Assembly: GCA_012934845.2 (NCBI GenBank)
Contig: WNNJ02001602.1
Coordinates: 62,001-126,000 of the forward strand
DNA: 64,000 nucleotides
From: Pomphorhynchus laevis
Lineage: Eukaryota > Acanthocephala > Palaeacanthocephala > Echinorhynchida > Pomphorhynchidae
Reading direction: 5' to 3'
Shown here: piece after piece, positions 11,217 to 22,520 of the stretch
Position numbering within the stretch: position 1 is the first letter of the stretch
Layout of the letters: every line of letters begins with the position of its first letter
Made by a program: the position numbers and the translations under genes
Notes under the pieces: model-generated
The model's input: only the letters and a program-made list of their open reading frames with translations
Told to the model about the DNA's origin: nothing
Database searches by the model: none

Positions 11217-13800
11217 TCAATTGGACTGAACGAATGGACTGAGCGAATGGCGTGAGCGAACTAACTGAACGAACGGTAGAAGAGATATTAAATTGGATAG
11301 CTTAGATTGTAGATAGGAAGAAAATTCGTTAGGATTTATGTTACAAAGGGTATATGATCTTGAAAAAATTGAGTTTAAGATTTTCCAATTAGATTTAGAG
11401 TTGGAAGAGGACTCCGGTTGATTTCGCCAAAAGAGAGTAAGTTTAGTATGCATAAGAATGAGATTTGAACGGTGGGAAGAACGATAGGAAACACGGAGAT
11501 TTTTGAGTGAGTGAGTTTGGAGAACGTTTAAGGAAACGATTAAACACACGAAAATAATGACGGAGATGACGCTTAAAAATGAGGTAGTCGGAATCAAACC
11601 AGGAAGTATAGCGCAAGCGCTGAATACGGGGGGGTTGAATAGGCAGAAGGTGATTGAGGATCGTAGTAAGTTAAGAATCAAACAGAATACAGAAATATAC
11701 AGAATCAAACAGAAGGTGACTGAGGATCGTAGTAATTTAAGAATCAAGCAGAAGGTGATTGAGGATCGTAGTAAGTTAAGAATCAAATAGAATACAGAAA
11801 TCATCGAGAGAAAGGTAGTTAAGTGGAAGTGAAAAAAGTGAAGAATTAAGTCAGGCTGAACAGAGAATAGGGATATCGAGAAGTTTCCAGGGTCGATTTA
11901 GTGTAGCTAATGTTGGAGGCGAAGAAGGAGGATGGGGATGGGGACGAGCAAAAGTAAAGGTAACAGGAAATGATCGGGCAAACCAGGATCATTAATTGAC
12001 AAGGAGGTATACTCAATGAAGCAGTTAGGAACAGCAATGATGTCGAGAGCACTGCCGAGAATATGAGTTGGGCTTGTTGAAAGTAATTTATAGTTAAAAT
12101 CAGAAAAAAGATTAGTTAGGTTGATAGAGTCAGAGTCAGCTGGACGATTAAGACGAATTGAAAGTTACTGAGAACAGAAGAAGGATTGTAATACAATGAA
12201 CAGTGATAAATAAGATCTGCAAGGTCGTTAAAGAGCATACGTGAGAGGGCAGCTGAGCCTGGACGGTATACAATCATAAGTTCCATATGGAAAATAGTTG
12301 ATAATCTGCATATGAGTAATTCGAACGAAGTATGACGAATGTTAGCGTTAATTTTACGCAGAGGCGTTCGGGTGATGATCAATCGCAGCAATACCGCCAT
12401 GATTAGAAGCAGTAGATGTAGGAGAGACAACTGGAAGAGCTGATTCAACTAGAGAACAACCAGAGCAACATAGACGACGAATAACAAGATCGTCAAAATC
12501 AGAGTGAAAGATTCGGTAATGCAGATAATATCGATAGATAATTGATCGAAGATATCAAGGAGCAGATCAGCTTTATTAAGAATAGAGCGAGTGTTGAAAA
12601 GACTTAGACGAAAAGTATGCTCAGGAACGAGATCGACTCCCAAAGAAGACAGGGGGAGAGACGGGACGTCATCGGATTTTTGTCCTTGTGTGTACGACGT
12701 GAAAATTTCCGTTGATTTGACGGATTGATATGGATGACATGCAGTTTGTTTCACGTCGATGTTTCTCTATGCGCGCTAAATTGAGCTGGGCAATATCAGA
12801 AGGGGAGCGGTCAGGATACATACGAGAAGTCAATGAAGTGGTAACAAGTTCAAAACGTTGGGAGAGTACCAAGGAAGAATGTGAACTATGTCGGAAAACG
12901 ATTTTAGGAGTGGAAGCATTAGATGATTGGATTTAGTGGATTTGTTTAAACGGATAAAAGATACAGGAGCGATATTATTGAAAAGGGATGGATTATCATT
13001 AGGAAGAATGATTGCTAGTATAGACCTAAAAGCAGATACATCATCATCGAGGCAAGATTATGGAGAAGCATATTAAGGAAGCTTTAAGTTAAATATAATA
13101 ATACAGCGATCGCGCGAAGAAAAACATTACGTGGATGTGGTGGACGGGCGGAGCTGGTAAGAGTAGAGACGGAAGAGCAGATAAACGTGGGAATGGCAGG
13201 GGTGCTCGATGGAGAATTAAGATAAGTTGGAGCATGTGTAACAGAAGTTGAGTGTTGAATCGGTTTATCGGAGATGCTACTGGAAATGATTTTGACGGAA
13301 GGATGTAAATTATTGAGAAGTGATACGAGGAAGGTAGAGTGAGGTGACGTGAAGCGAAGAAAGAAGTATGAAATGCATTTAGATGAGGGAGGAATAGGAA
13401 AGAGGAGGTACGAGATGAACAGCTTTACCGTTTGCCTTGCTAGGATGATGAAGATGAATTGAAGTTTTATCGTAAGTTGAACGAGAAGTGTGTGTAAGAG
13501 AAGATTTAAGAATGGGATTATACGATGCGAAGTCAAGTGTTGATGCGAGGAAAACATCAAAAACAGTATCGGTCTTAGTAGTCGTATGTGAAACAATAGT
13601 GGAGGAGCAGGATAGCTGCAAAAGTTTTACTGATGAGCAAAAACCACATGTAAACGGTTTACTTTGATACACCGAACGGTCAGATATTATAATAGTAAAA
13701 TATTTTAAATAGTAATTTAAAATATGTAAAATAGTAAAATTCAAATTTAATAAATTTAAAGGTAAACGTAGGCAGTTTTCGTTCATAATATAAAAATATT
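11217..13800 (-). mobile_element. A2-like LINE, reversed, ORF1 plus EN
   Basis: Reading from 13.80 kb leftward there is an ORF1 beginning with the CGFC Cys cluster (FTCGFCSSVKLL), a Ser/Thr/Pro-rich middle and the RNA-binding C-terminus (INGNFHVVHTRTKIR). ORF2 then starts with the APE endonuclease (RLSLFNTRSILNKADLLLDI). The protein matches the A2 copy at 48.8-51.5 kb closely, but the frame is broken many times. The copy stops before the RT, at 11217. Loss of the 3' half is unusual for a LINE insertion and points to later deletion. A tandem expansion lies at 11640-11800. Confidence 0.8.
11640..11800 (-). repeat. Internal tandem duplication in A2 LINE linker
   Basis: A unit of about 33 bases encoding LNLLRSSITFCLI on the reverse strand is present four times with slight variation. 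The other A2 copy (about 51.02 kb) has it once. It is a local expansion within the EN-RT linker. Confidence 0.75.
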
Positions 13801-13989
13801 TAATTTATATGAATTTATTAAATCTTTTGCCACTTTTCGGTGCTGGGAAAAATAAAATTTTCAACTTATATCATTAAAATTTTTGTGGTTAATAAAGTAA
13901 AGCTTTATTAAGTAATCAATATATAGAGGTGCAAATGTTCCGTTTATCTTTTATCTACATTTTGTCGATTTACTTTAAACCTAGTTTCG
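13801..13989. other. AT-rich gap
   Basis: Short AT-rich stretch between the A2-like and F LINE copies. Nothing recognised. Confidence 0.4.
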
Positions 13990-15808
13990 AAACTATTGGG
14001 CAAATGAATGTATGCAGTACACTGCGACATCCCTTAAAGCAAAAACGACAACGGTGAACCCCAGGTATTTTACTCGACTCGTGAAGACAGGAACGGGTTG
14101 ATTAATCAAAATGAAGGAGAGGGCAGAGAGTGCTAATCTCTTAAGCTTTTGTTTTGCTGCAAGGGTGCCATGGAAGACAACCACCTGCGATTTGGCGGAG
14201 TTTAAAATAAGATTGGACTTAGGTAACTGGTCTTTTAATCTTAAAAAGAAACGGCTGATGTCCGATACTATGTATTTGCTCCTGCGTCCAGAAAACAGGG
14301 TTGTAGTATCATCAGCGTATACCACTAGACGTTGTTCGCGTTTAAATATTTTAAAGAGTTCAATGGAGGCAGCAAAAAATAAGATAGGAGAGAGATGGGA
14401 GCCTTGAGGCACACCTGTAATAGGGTAGAACTGACTCGCAACAGGGTCGTCTTCATAAAAGAATCGCTTGGTGTACAGCAGTATCTCCACTCTGTTAACA
14501 ATTCTCGCAGGCAACCCGAGGGACCTAAGAGAGAAGAGATAACAAAGGGAATGGAGATGCGGTCAAATGCAGCGGAAAAATCAAAGAAAAGAGCCTTTGA
14601 TGACTATTATCCTGACAATACCGATGCACTTCACCAACCGCTAAATGGACCGAGCGACCTTTGACGAATCCATGGAAACCTAGTAGAATTAAATTACGCC
14701 TACTCAGATAAACGCGGATTCTACGCTCAAGCGCTTTTTCGTACATCGAGAAGAGAGAATTTTGAATCGAAATGGGCCGCAGGTCTTTAGGGTAAGAGAC
14801 CGGATACTTTTTAGGTATAAAAATTCTCCTACTAATATTGATGCCGTCCACATCAGATAGGGTGGATAATAGCATTGTGACGGCCACCTCCCTTCTTTGT
14901 TCTACTGTCAAAAGCTGACAGACACGAGAAGAGAGTGGAGCGACGGATTTGGAGGTGCCGAAAGAGGCCACCAGGCATTGAGAATATCTGATACAGATAA
15001 GTCTCTACTCCTGAAGTCTCCCCAAGGCGGGATTTGTTGCGGTGATCGAGTGGCTCCATAATTGTGTAGGGATAGTGACTCCTCTAAAACTTGGTCAAGA
15101 CCTATATTACCAATCAAACCCAATGCACTATCCCTCCAACAGACAAACTTCTCCTTGAATATCTTACAGAAGGAAGACTGGGATGGATTAAGAGAAGAAA
15201 TGCTAGCCCTATCTCTACACAGTTGGAACCTATATCTAGTGCTCTAATATTCTTTCGAGAGAACTTGCCTGGCAGAAGCAGAGAGATTGGGGAGACGGAG
15301 CAAATATGCTAAGGTCTTGAGTTTTGTCGGAGTGGTTCTGAAAATACGACCTTTGTAAGTTGTAGAAAGCAATGCGGTGACTTGCGAGCATAGGTAGGAA
15401 TTAAATTCGGTTAAACTCTCATTACCAATTCGGGGGAAGCGTTGGATAGCTGCCTGAAAGAAAGATACTCTGATAGGGTCAAAGTGGAATCTCCTTAGAA
15501 GCAGCGTATCCTCTTCTATCCGTCAGCGAATAAGATCATGAGAGGTGGACATGTTTTCGCGACTCCTCCGTACAGAAGGGTTTTAGCAACCACTTCTCAT
15601 TGAGCAGTAATAAGTCGATGAGTGAATTCGTTGATGTGCAATGAAAGTGGGTGACGGAGGTTTATGAATAAGATAACCGTACCTGGCTCTGCGGAGTGCT
15701 GCATTAATCCAACTACCAGTTCTGTCTTTGAAGTCACCTAGTATCATGTCGTAACCGCTGTCAATAATTCTATCCAGGTCACCGTTCTTGTGAATCTCCC
15801 ATGGACGG
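13990..15808 (-). mobile_element. F LINE, downstream half (EN end and RT)
   Basis: This is the continuation of the F LINE whose 5' half lies at 20876-22570; the Gypsy element at 15809-20875 separates them. At the junction the reverse reading passes directly from VYIR (left of the Gypsy 3' LTR) to PWEIHKNGDLD, then the endonuclease motif MILGDFKDRTG. The RT follows at 14971-13993 with LRPISIQNSL, the GVPQGSHLSPILF turn and VYADDTTTLFSG. Several frameshifts separate these blocks. The family looks like the Jockey/I/R1 side of the APE LINEs. The C-terminus after VKYLGF is missing or unrecognised. Confidence 0.85.
13993..14971 (-). pseudogene. F LINE reverse transcriptase
   Basis: Two overlapping reverse frames (14971-14525 and 14514-13993) together hold the fingers, palm and thumb of the RT. 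One has LRPISIQNSLFSMYEKALER and FHGFVKGRSVHL. The other has YPITGVPQGSHLSPILF and the intact catalytic box VVYADDTT, then NSAKSQVVVFHG. They are split by a frameshift in the palm, where LIFPLHLTAS reads out of frame. The YADD box is preserved, so the copy is not extremely old, but the protein cannot be made as it stands. Confidence 0.8.
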
Positions 15809-15899
15809 TGTCGTGAATTAACTAACTTGTGTTTTAATGTTATTTGTTTTGTAGATGTTTTCAATAAAGCTACATTAGCCATCGCTTTGGATCTTAACA
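15809..15899 (+). repeat. 5' LTR of Gypsy 1
   Basis: A 91-bp direct repeat with the 3' LTR, starting TGTCGTGAAT and ending TCTTAACA. It includes an AATAAA-type signal (TTCAATAAAGC). Unusually short for Gypsy. Confidence 0.9.
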
Positions 15900-15937
15900 A
15901 TTTATTGAAAACATTTGTGTGAGCATTTGTTGTCAAG

Positions 15938-17960
15938 ATGGACCCAGTCGGAAACGGATTGGCGAACGTTGATTATGCACGATATCTGCAGCCAAGTAAA
16001 CTTACAATAGACACAGAAGACCCAAACGGAGCGGATATTTGGAAACATTGGCTATCAACATTCAAAGCGTTTATCGAACACATCAGAGTTCCGTGTGATA
16101 TTCGATTGACGTTACTGCGTAATTACGTTTCTCCTCAAATTTTCAAGTCAATTCAACAACTGTCTGATTATGCAGAAGCTATCAAGACGCTTCGATCGAT
16201 GTTTGAGCGACCGACCAATGTCATTTATGCTCGATATATACTATTCGCGAGGAGACAAGAAGATGCAGAAGATATTCAACACTACACTAATAGTTTAAAG
16301 GAACTAGCCTCATAATGTAAGTTTGAAGTATCGGCACAAGATCACCGAGACCAGGCAATTCTAAATGCGTTCATAGCGGGTATTTCCTAAAAGAAAATTA
16401 GAGAACGTTTACTTGAAAACTGTACCTTAACACACGTCTTGGTTATTAAAACTCTTACAATGTTGCTTTCTGCTCGGCGGAATCCGGGAGCAGTCTAACA
16501 TTATCCCAGTCAGCATGTAACCTTTTCCTAGGTTATAACCTGCTCTTCTCTATAGTTGATGAGGACAACCTTACCTACCCCCATTGCAACGTCTGCCACG
16601 ATTGGGGGCATTGGGGATCTAATTGTCAAAAGCTCGTATCTGCGGAGTATGCTCCATGGACTCCTGCAGTTCATTACTAAAAGGGAAGAAATGCGTGGTT
16701 TCTCCCAAATGCGCGAACTGTAAAGGGGACCACCCTGCCTGGCCTAGAAAGTGTCCCTTTTTCAAAAAAATACAAAAATGATCATGTGTCTACACATGCT
16801 ATTCCTAACAGACTGTCGGCTGCCACTGCAGCCATTCCGGTGAACCCTATGTCGGACAAGGATATTATACACATTCTAGATTCCTACAAAAGATCTACTA
16901 AAATGAACACGAAGAAACTTATATCTAGCATGCTTGCTACACTTCTCACAGCTCCTAAAATCTCATCGCCGGTCGTCCCAGAAACGAATAAATCGAAGAA
17001 AAGAGGTGGAGACACTCACTCTGTTCCTCCATTGAAGATTGGAAAATTGCTACAACATGCCTCCCAGGGAAATGAAAATAATGCCCGTGGGCAAGTGCAC
17101 ATCTTGGATAGCGCCAGTGGTGGAGTGGTTAACCCTTCCACCTTTGGCTAAGTCTAGGGATGTTTTAATCCTATACAGCTGTCCTAACACAATGCAGAGT
17201 ACTCGAGAGCTTTTTTCACTGAATATTCTTCAGTGGAATTCGGGAGGAGCTTCTGCCCTTAGACTTCTATCTGGTAAAGATGCAGATGTTATAGTCCTTC
17301 AAGAGACGCGGTATATCCGTATCCACCAGGACATTACTCGATTCATCCCTAAGCACATTTGTTTCCACTATACTCTGTACATAACCCCTCCTCACTCCTC
17401 TTCATCTCAAGGACACTTGACCTTAGTTAAATGCTCTTTAAGATTCTCCCTCCTTTTAAATTATTCCCTTCCAGCCCTTTCTTGTTTAGTAGTTTCACTC
17501 AGTAAGAACGGTAAACGCCTCAGTCTAGCCAATGTCTATATCCGTCTGTTAAGATCCAAAGTGAGGCTAATGTAGCTTTATTGAAAACTGTACTTTATTG
17601 TGACTTGAAAACTGTACCTTAACACTAACAGACGCTTTTGAAATTGCAAAAGCTATGGAAAGTGCGGAAAAACGTTCAACGGTAATCGAAGGACCTTATT
17701 ATCGACTAGCTCATGTTTCCGACAGCAGAAAGGAAGAGGCGGCAGATCAACTGGCACAAATGAATGATAGAGTAGTTGCAACAATCAAAAGTAATTGGAA
17801 GTGTTTTTTTGTGGAAGTCAATCAAAGCATAGTCGAGAATCTTGTCCGGCAAAAAATTCAATTTGCCATAAATGTCAGAAGGAAGGACATTTTGCAAGAG
17901 CGTGTCGATCTTCACAATTCGGTCGTAATAAATACTCTGCGTGCATTTCTTCAATACTGT
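15938..17960 (+). pseudogene. Gypsy 1 gag region (fossil)
   Basis: Begins with MDPVGNGLANVDYARYL and continues with a typical capsid-like segment (WLSTFKAFIEHI, LRNYVSPQIF, RYILFARRQ). It ends in paired zinc knuckles (SICHKCQKEGHFARAC near 17.86-17.93 kb). A LINE-derived fragment at 16434-17602, flanked by a 23-bp target duplication, interrupts it. Broken. Confidence 0.8.
16434..17602 (+). mobile_element. F LINE fragment plus antisense LTR end, inserted in Gypsy gag
   Basis: This 1169-bp insert is flanked by a 23-bp direct repeat (16411-16433 and 17603-17625, starting ACTTGAAAAC). It contains about 29 bases unrelated to F, then F ORF1 C-terminus with knuckles and the F endonuclease N-terminus (LNILQWNSGGASALRLL). 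It then crosses the F/Gypsy junction, including the GACGG duplication, into the last ~38 bases of the Gypsy 3' LTR in antisense. The junction version matches the 3' LTR variant at 20.84-20.88 kb, not the 5' LTR. So it is a copy of the very junction created by this Gypsy insertion. The protein differs from the 20.85-21.8 kb copy at only a few residues in 180. Confidence 0.9.
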
Positions 17961-20793
17961 CTGACCGAAAAGCTGTAGACCAAATATCCATTTGCAACAA
18001 AAGAGTAGAGTGTTTGTTTGACACAGGGAGTTGTTATAGTTTTATTCGAACTGATATTGTGAGTAAGATGAAATTGCCTATCGTCAGAGATATACGGCCT
18101 ATTACAATGGCCACTAATCGCTTCAAGACTTTAACTAAAGGCCATGTCACTACTTCCATCATCTACAAGTCCCAAATTTATAAAAACATTATATTTCATG
18201 TTCTGGACGACTTATGTACCGAAGCAATATTGGGGATGGATTTTATGAATGAGCATAAGAGTTTCAAACTAAAATTGAATGGTCCTAGAAACGAATTGGT
18301 AATTGCTGCTTTGCGACCTATAGATTTCAAGCCAGTTCGACCATTTTCACATCTAAATGAACATTGCATTCCTATTGCAACGAGGTCTCGCCGGTATAAT
18401 CCAGCCGATCGTGATTTTATTCGATCGGAGGTTCAGAAGTTATTGAAAGATGGGATTATCGAACCTTGTATTTCACCATGGCGAGCTCAAGTGGTAGTTA
18501 CGCGCTCGGAGAGACATAAACGCAGGCTTGTTATTGATTACTCACAAACGATAAATAAATATACATTGCTGGATGCCTATCCTTTGCCAAACTTACAAGA
18601 TCTTGTGTATGAAATTAGTAAATACAAATGGTTTTCTACAATTGACTTACAGTCTGCTTATCATCAAGTTCCTCTACATTCAGACGATGGACTATATACT
18701 GCCTTTGAAGCAGATGGAAGATTATATTGCTTTGCGAGATTGCCCTTTGGTTTGAAGAATGCAGTGTCATGCTTTCAGCGATGTATGGATCACATGATTG
18801 AAACAAATGAATTAAAAAGTACATTTGCCTATCTAGATAACATTACAATTTGCGGAATGACCCAACAAGAACACGACGAAAATCTGGGCAAATTCAACAG
18901 TGTCGCTACCAAGTGCGGGCTCACAATGAATACAACTAAATGTGAATTTAACAAGAAAGAAATAAAGCTTCTCGGCTACTTAATTTGTCAAGGAGTACTG
19001 AAACCAGATCCGGACAGATTGCAGGCTTTACATGAACTCCCCCCTACGATGTCAGATCCTTACAACGAAGTATTGGACTCTTTGCTTACTACTCGTCTTG
19101 GATACCAGAATTTTCACAAAAGATTGAATTCTTGAGAAACGCTTCATTCCCTATGAACGCTGAATCAAAACTGTCATTTGAAAAGCTTAAAGCAGATATT
19201 GCGAGTGCTTCTTTATACCACATCAATAACGCTCAAGCGCTAACAGTCGAGACAGACGCTTCTGAAACGTGCATTGCGGCTACACTGAACGGAGACGGTC
19301 GTCCGATTGCGTTTTTTTCAAGAAAACTTTCTGTAAGCGAGCAGAGATGGGCAGCAATCGAGAAAAAGGCTTTAGCCATAATGGAATCCCTTATTAAGTG
19401 GCGACATTTTCTTATCGGAAGGCATTTTAAAATCATCACAGACCAAAGATCAGTTAGTTTTATATTCAATCAACTAAACGGAAGCAAGATAAAAAACGAC
19501 AAAATACAACGTTGGAAAGCAGAATTGGCCAATTACGATTTTGAAATATTCTACCGCCCGGGATCTTTGAATGGACCAGCAGATACCTTATCTAGAATAT
19601 GTGCTACTTCCAATTTCGATAGAGGATTACGAGAACTTCACGAATCATTATGTCACCTCGGTGTACGACGGTCAACTCATTATGTCAGATCACGGAATCT
19701 TCCATTCTCAGTAAATGATGTGAAAAATATTTGTGAACGTTGTGAAGCTTGTAAATTTTCTAAGCCTCGATTTTCAAATACCTGTACGGCTCATGTAATT
19801 AAAGCTACCCGCCCTTTTGAGCGATTATGCATAGATTTCAAAGGACCATTACCGAGTAATTCAAGATCCCGTTTCCTCCTTGTTGTGATCGATGAGTATA
19901 GTCGGTTTCCTTTTGCCTACGCGTGCCCCGATATGTCTGCTAAAACTGTGTGTCATTGTTTGGACGAAATATTTGCTATTTTTGGTTGTCCAGAATATAT
20001 TCATTCGGATAGAGGTACGTCGTTTCTGTCATCGGATGTCAGACAATTTCTCAGTGAGAAAGGAATCGCTAGCAGTTCCACAACACCGTACAACCCAAGA
20101 GGTAACGGGCAATGCGAACGATACAATTCAACAATTTGGACAGCTATAACTACCACGTTACGAAGTGAACGAATGTCTATTCATCAGTGGCAAATAATAT
20201 TACCAAGAGCACTCAATAGCATAAGGAGTCTTTTATGTACTTCAACCAACTACACACCTCACGAACGGATATTTTCTTACCCCAGAAAGAGTAATGAAGG
20301 CAAAACGTTTCCAAAATGAATGACCGATGGTGCATCTGTACTTGTCCGGAATCATAGACGTGAATCGAAATATGAACCAATAGGTTGTCCAGCTAAACTT
20401 GTGACTGCTAACAACAAATACGCTATCATCGAATATCCTAATCAACGACAAGGTGCGGTTTCTTTAAGGGACGTGGCTCCCGGTTTCGATATCGGACAAC
20501 GGTTGTCAGGTGGAGATAGCTGCCAAAATCTAATGATAGAAGATCATGAATGTACGAACGATACATCACAACTTACAACTACTACTAAAGATGATATTGA
20601 AAGCAGCTATAACCCTGATACCAGCTACAGCGACGATAAAACTGTGAGTACGGACAACGATACTTTAAACGATACTTTCAAAATATCCGACGAGAAAGGA
20701 AATGAAACTCTGCAGAGCAACGAAAGACCCGTGCGAAATAAAGCTACTCCCGCGTATCTACGAGATTATGTTTGGCGGAGGAGAATGTCGTGA
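17960..20793 (+). pseudogene. Gypsy 1 pol region (fossil)
   Basis: Protease with VECLFDTGSCYSF (about 18.0 kb). RT with SPWRAQVVV, RLVIDYSQT, DLQSAYHQVPL and RLPFGLKNA (18.45-19.0 kb). RNase H with TVETDASETCIAA and EKKALAIMESL (19.2-19.6 kb). Integrase with HESLCHLGVRR, ERLCIDFKGPLPS, HSDRGTSF and NPRGNGQCER (19.6-20.2 kb). A tail rich in Asp, Ser and Thr ends with a stop codon that lies inside the start of the 3' LTR. Broken. Confidence 0.85.
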
Positions 20794-20875
20794 ATAAACT
20801 AACTTGTGTTTTAATGTTATTTGTTTTGTAGATGTTTTCAATAAAGCTACATTAGCCTCACTTTGGATCTTAACA
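20786..20875 (+). repeat. 3' LTR of Gypsy 1
   Basis: A 90-bp partner of the 5' LTR. Its first bases supply the stop codon of pol. It is followed by the GACGG target duplication and then F LINE sequence. Confidence 0.9.
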
Positions 20876-21250
20876 GACGGATATAGACATTGGCTAGACT
20901 GAGGCGTTTACCGTTCTTACTGAGTGAAACTACTAAACAAGAAAGGGCTGGACAAGAATAATTTAAAAGGAGGGAGGATCTTAAAGAGCATTTAACTAAG
21001 GTCAAGTGTCCTTGAGATGAAGAGGAGTGAGGAGGGGTTATGTACAGAGTATAGTGGAAACAAATGTGCTTAGGGATGAATCGAGTAATGTCCTGGTGGA
21101 TATGGATATACCGCGTCTCTTGAAGGACTATAACATCTGCATCTTTACCAGATAGAAGTCTAAGGGCAGAAGCTCCTCCCGAATTCCACTGAAGAATATT
21201 CAGTGAAAAAGGCTCTCGAGTACTCTGCATTGTGTTAGGACAGCTGTATA
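20876..21250 (-). pseudogene. F LINE endonuclease N-terminal part
   Basis: APE-type endonuclease start. LNILQWNSGG holds the first metal-site Asn, and DVIVLQETRY holds the catalytic Glu. Then come HICFHYTLYITPP and RLSLANVYIR. The open frame reaches back over the end of ORF1 (to 21383), as in many two-ORF LINEs. The reading is cut by the Gypsy 3' LTR and resumes at 15808 with the GDF motif. Confidence 0.8.
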
Positions 21251-21264
21251 GGATTGCAACATCC

Positions 21265-22400
21265 CTAGACGTAGCCAGGGGTGGAAGGGTTAACCCCTCC
21301 ACCACTGGCGCTATCCAAGATGTGCACTTGCCAACGGGCATTATCTTCATTTCCCTGGCAGGCATGTTGTAGCAATTTTCCAATCTTCAATGGAGGAACA
21401 GAGTGAGTGTCTCCACCTCTTTTCTTCGATTTATTCGATACTGGGACGACCGGCGATGAGATTTTAGGAGCTGTGAGAAGTGTAGCAAGCATGCTAGATA
21501 TAAGTTTCTCCGTATTCATTTTAGTAGATCCTTTGTAGGAATCCAGAATGTGTATAATATCCTTGTCCGACATAGGGTTCACCGGAATGGCTGCAGTGGC
21601 AGCCGACAGTCTGTTAGGAATAGCATGTGTAGACACATGATCATTTTTGTATTTTTTGAAAAAGGGACACTTTCTAGACCAGGCAGGGTGGTCCCCTTTA
21701 CAGTTCGCGCATTTGGAAGAAACCACACATTTCTTCCCTTTTAGTAATGAACTGCAGGAGTCCATGGAGCATACTCCGCAGATACGAGCTTTTGACAATT
21801 AGATCCCCAATGCCCCCAATCGTGGCAGACGTTGCAATGGGGGTAGGTAAGGTTGTCCTCATCAACTATAGAGAAGAGCAGGTTATAACCTAGGAGAGGG
21901 TTACATGCTGACTGGGATAATGTTAGACTGTTCCCGGATTCCGCCGAGCAGAAAGCAACTGAAATCGGGAAACCATTCTTGTATTCCAGAGTCCTAATGT
22001 TCGAGAGTTTGAACAAGGATTTTAGAGCTTGAAGGTCATCATCTTCTAAATAAGGAGGGAAGTTCGATATTCTCAAGGTCGAGAGAATAGGTTTATGCTC
22101 GATCATTCCAAGACCATTGAGATTATGCTTGAAAAAATTAACGTAATCAGTTGCTAACTCATTGGTAGCAAATGAGATTTTTATAGTTGAGTCATGCATT
22201 TTCACAAAATTAAAAATAATCCTGTTGGGATAATCATTTACAAACCTTCTTAGAAATATTGAGAAGAGCTTATGTCGCTCTTGAGGCTGAGTTAGTTTGA
22301 TAATAATTAAGTTCCTTAACTTCGGAATATGGGGGACTTCCCCGTTAATCATAGTACTATCGATAGATAATAAAACACTTACCTTAGAGTCTGTATTCAA
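21265..22400 (-). pseudogene. F LINE ORF1 (zinc-knuckle RNA-binding protein)
   Basis: Two reverse frames (22400-21741, 219 codons; 21798-21265, 177 codons) make up ORF1, separated by one frameshift. The first has an RRM-like region (ILSTLRISNFPPYLEDDD) and a CX2CX4HX4C knuckle (CNVCHDWGHWGSNC). The second has a Cys pair (CGVCSMDSC) and a further knuckle (CANCKGDHPAWSRKC), then a Lys-rich tail. Several knuckles after a nucleic-acid-binding domain are typical of Jockey/I/R1 ORF1 proteins, which coat the element RNA. The start at MNTDSKVSVLL is the first Met after the hairpin region. Confidence 0.75.
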
Positions 22401-22447
22401 GGAAGTTACCTGAGAATTGAGGGAATTACCATCTATTTCTACAAAAT

Positions 22448-22520
22448 TTTCGTGTGTTTTTCGAATTTGAAAAACACACGAAAGGTTTCGGCCCCTAAGA
22501 GGAGTTAGGGGCCGAAACCT
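22448..22520 (-). promoter_or_regulatory. Twin perfect hairpins in F LINE 5' region
   Basis: Two back-to-back perfect inverted repeats. Arms at 22448-22462/22469-22483 (15 bp, TTTCGTGTG...) have a 6-base loop. Arms at 22483-22498/22505-22520 (16 bp, GC-rich, CGGCCCC core) have a 6-base loop. They lie about 50-120 bases upstream of ORF1. Confidence 0.85.

Larger units (their letters stand above)
15809..20875 (+). mobile_element. Gypsy-type LTR retrotransposon 1 (broken)
   Basis: A compact Gypsy element of about 3.9 kb plus a 1.17-kb LINE-derived insertion. It is bounded by very short direct LTRs (about 90 bp, TG...CA) and a perfect 5-bp target duplication, GACGG, at 15804-15808 and 20876-20880. 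Parts in order are gag with two CCHC knuckles (about 15.94-17.95 kb), protease (DTGS), RT with LPFGL, RNase H and integrase (zinc HHCC and D,D,E core, to about 20.3 kb), then an acidic tail. It sits in the F LINE in opposite orientation. It is a fossil with several breaks besides the insertion. The two LTRs differ at only a few sites, so it is moderately young. Confidence 0.9.

Noticed and set aside
14111-14664. Forward ORFs of 89-98 codons
   Set aside because: They are the antisense of the F LINE RT; the same shadow appears at 875-1057 opposite the other F copy.
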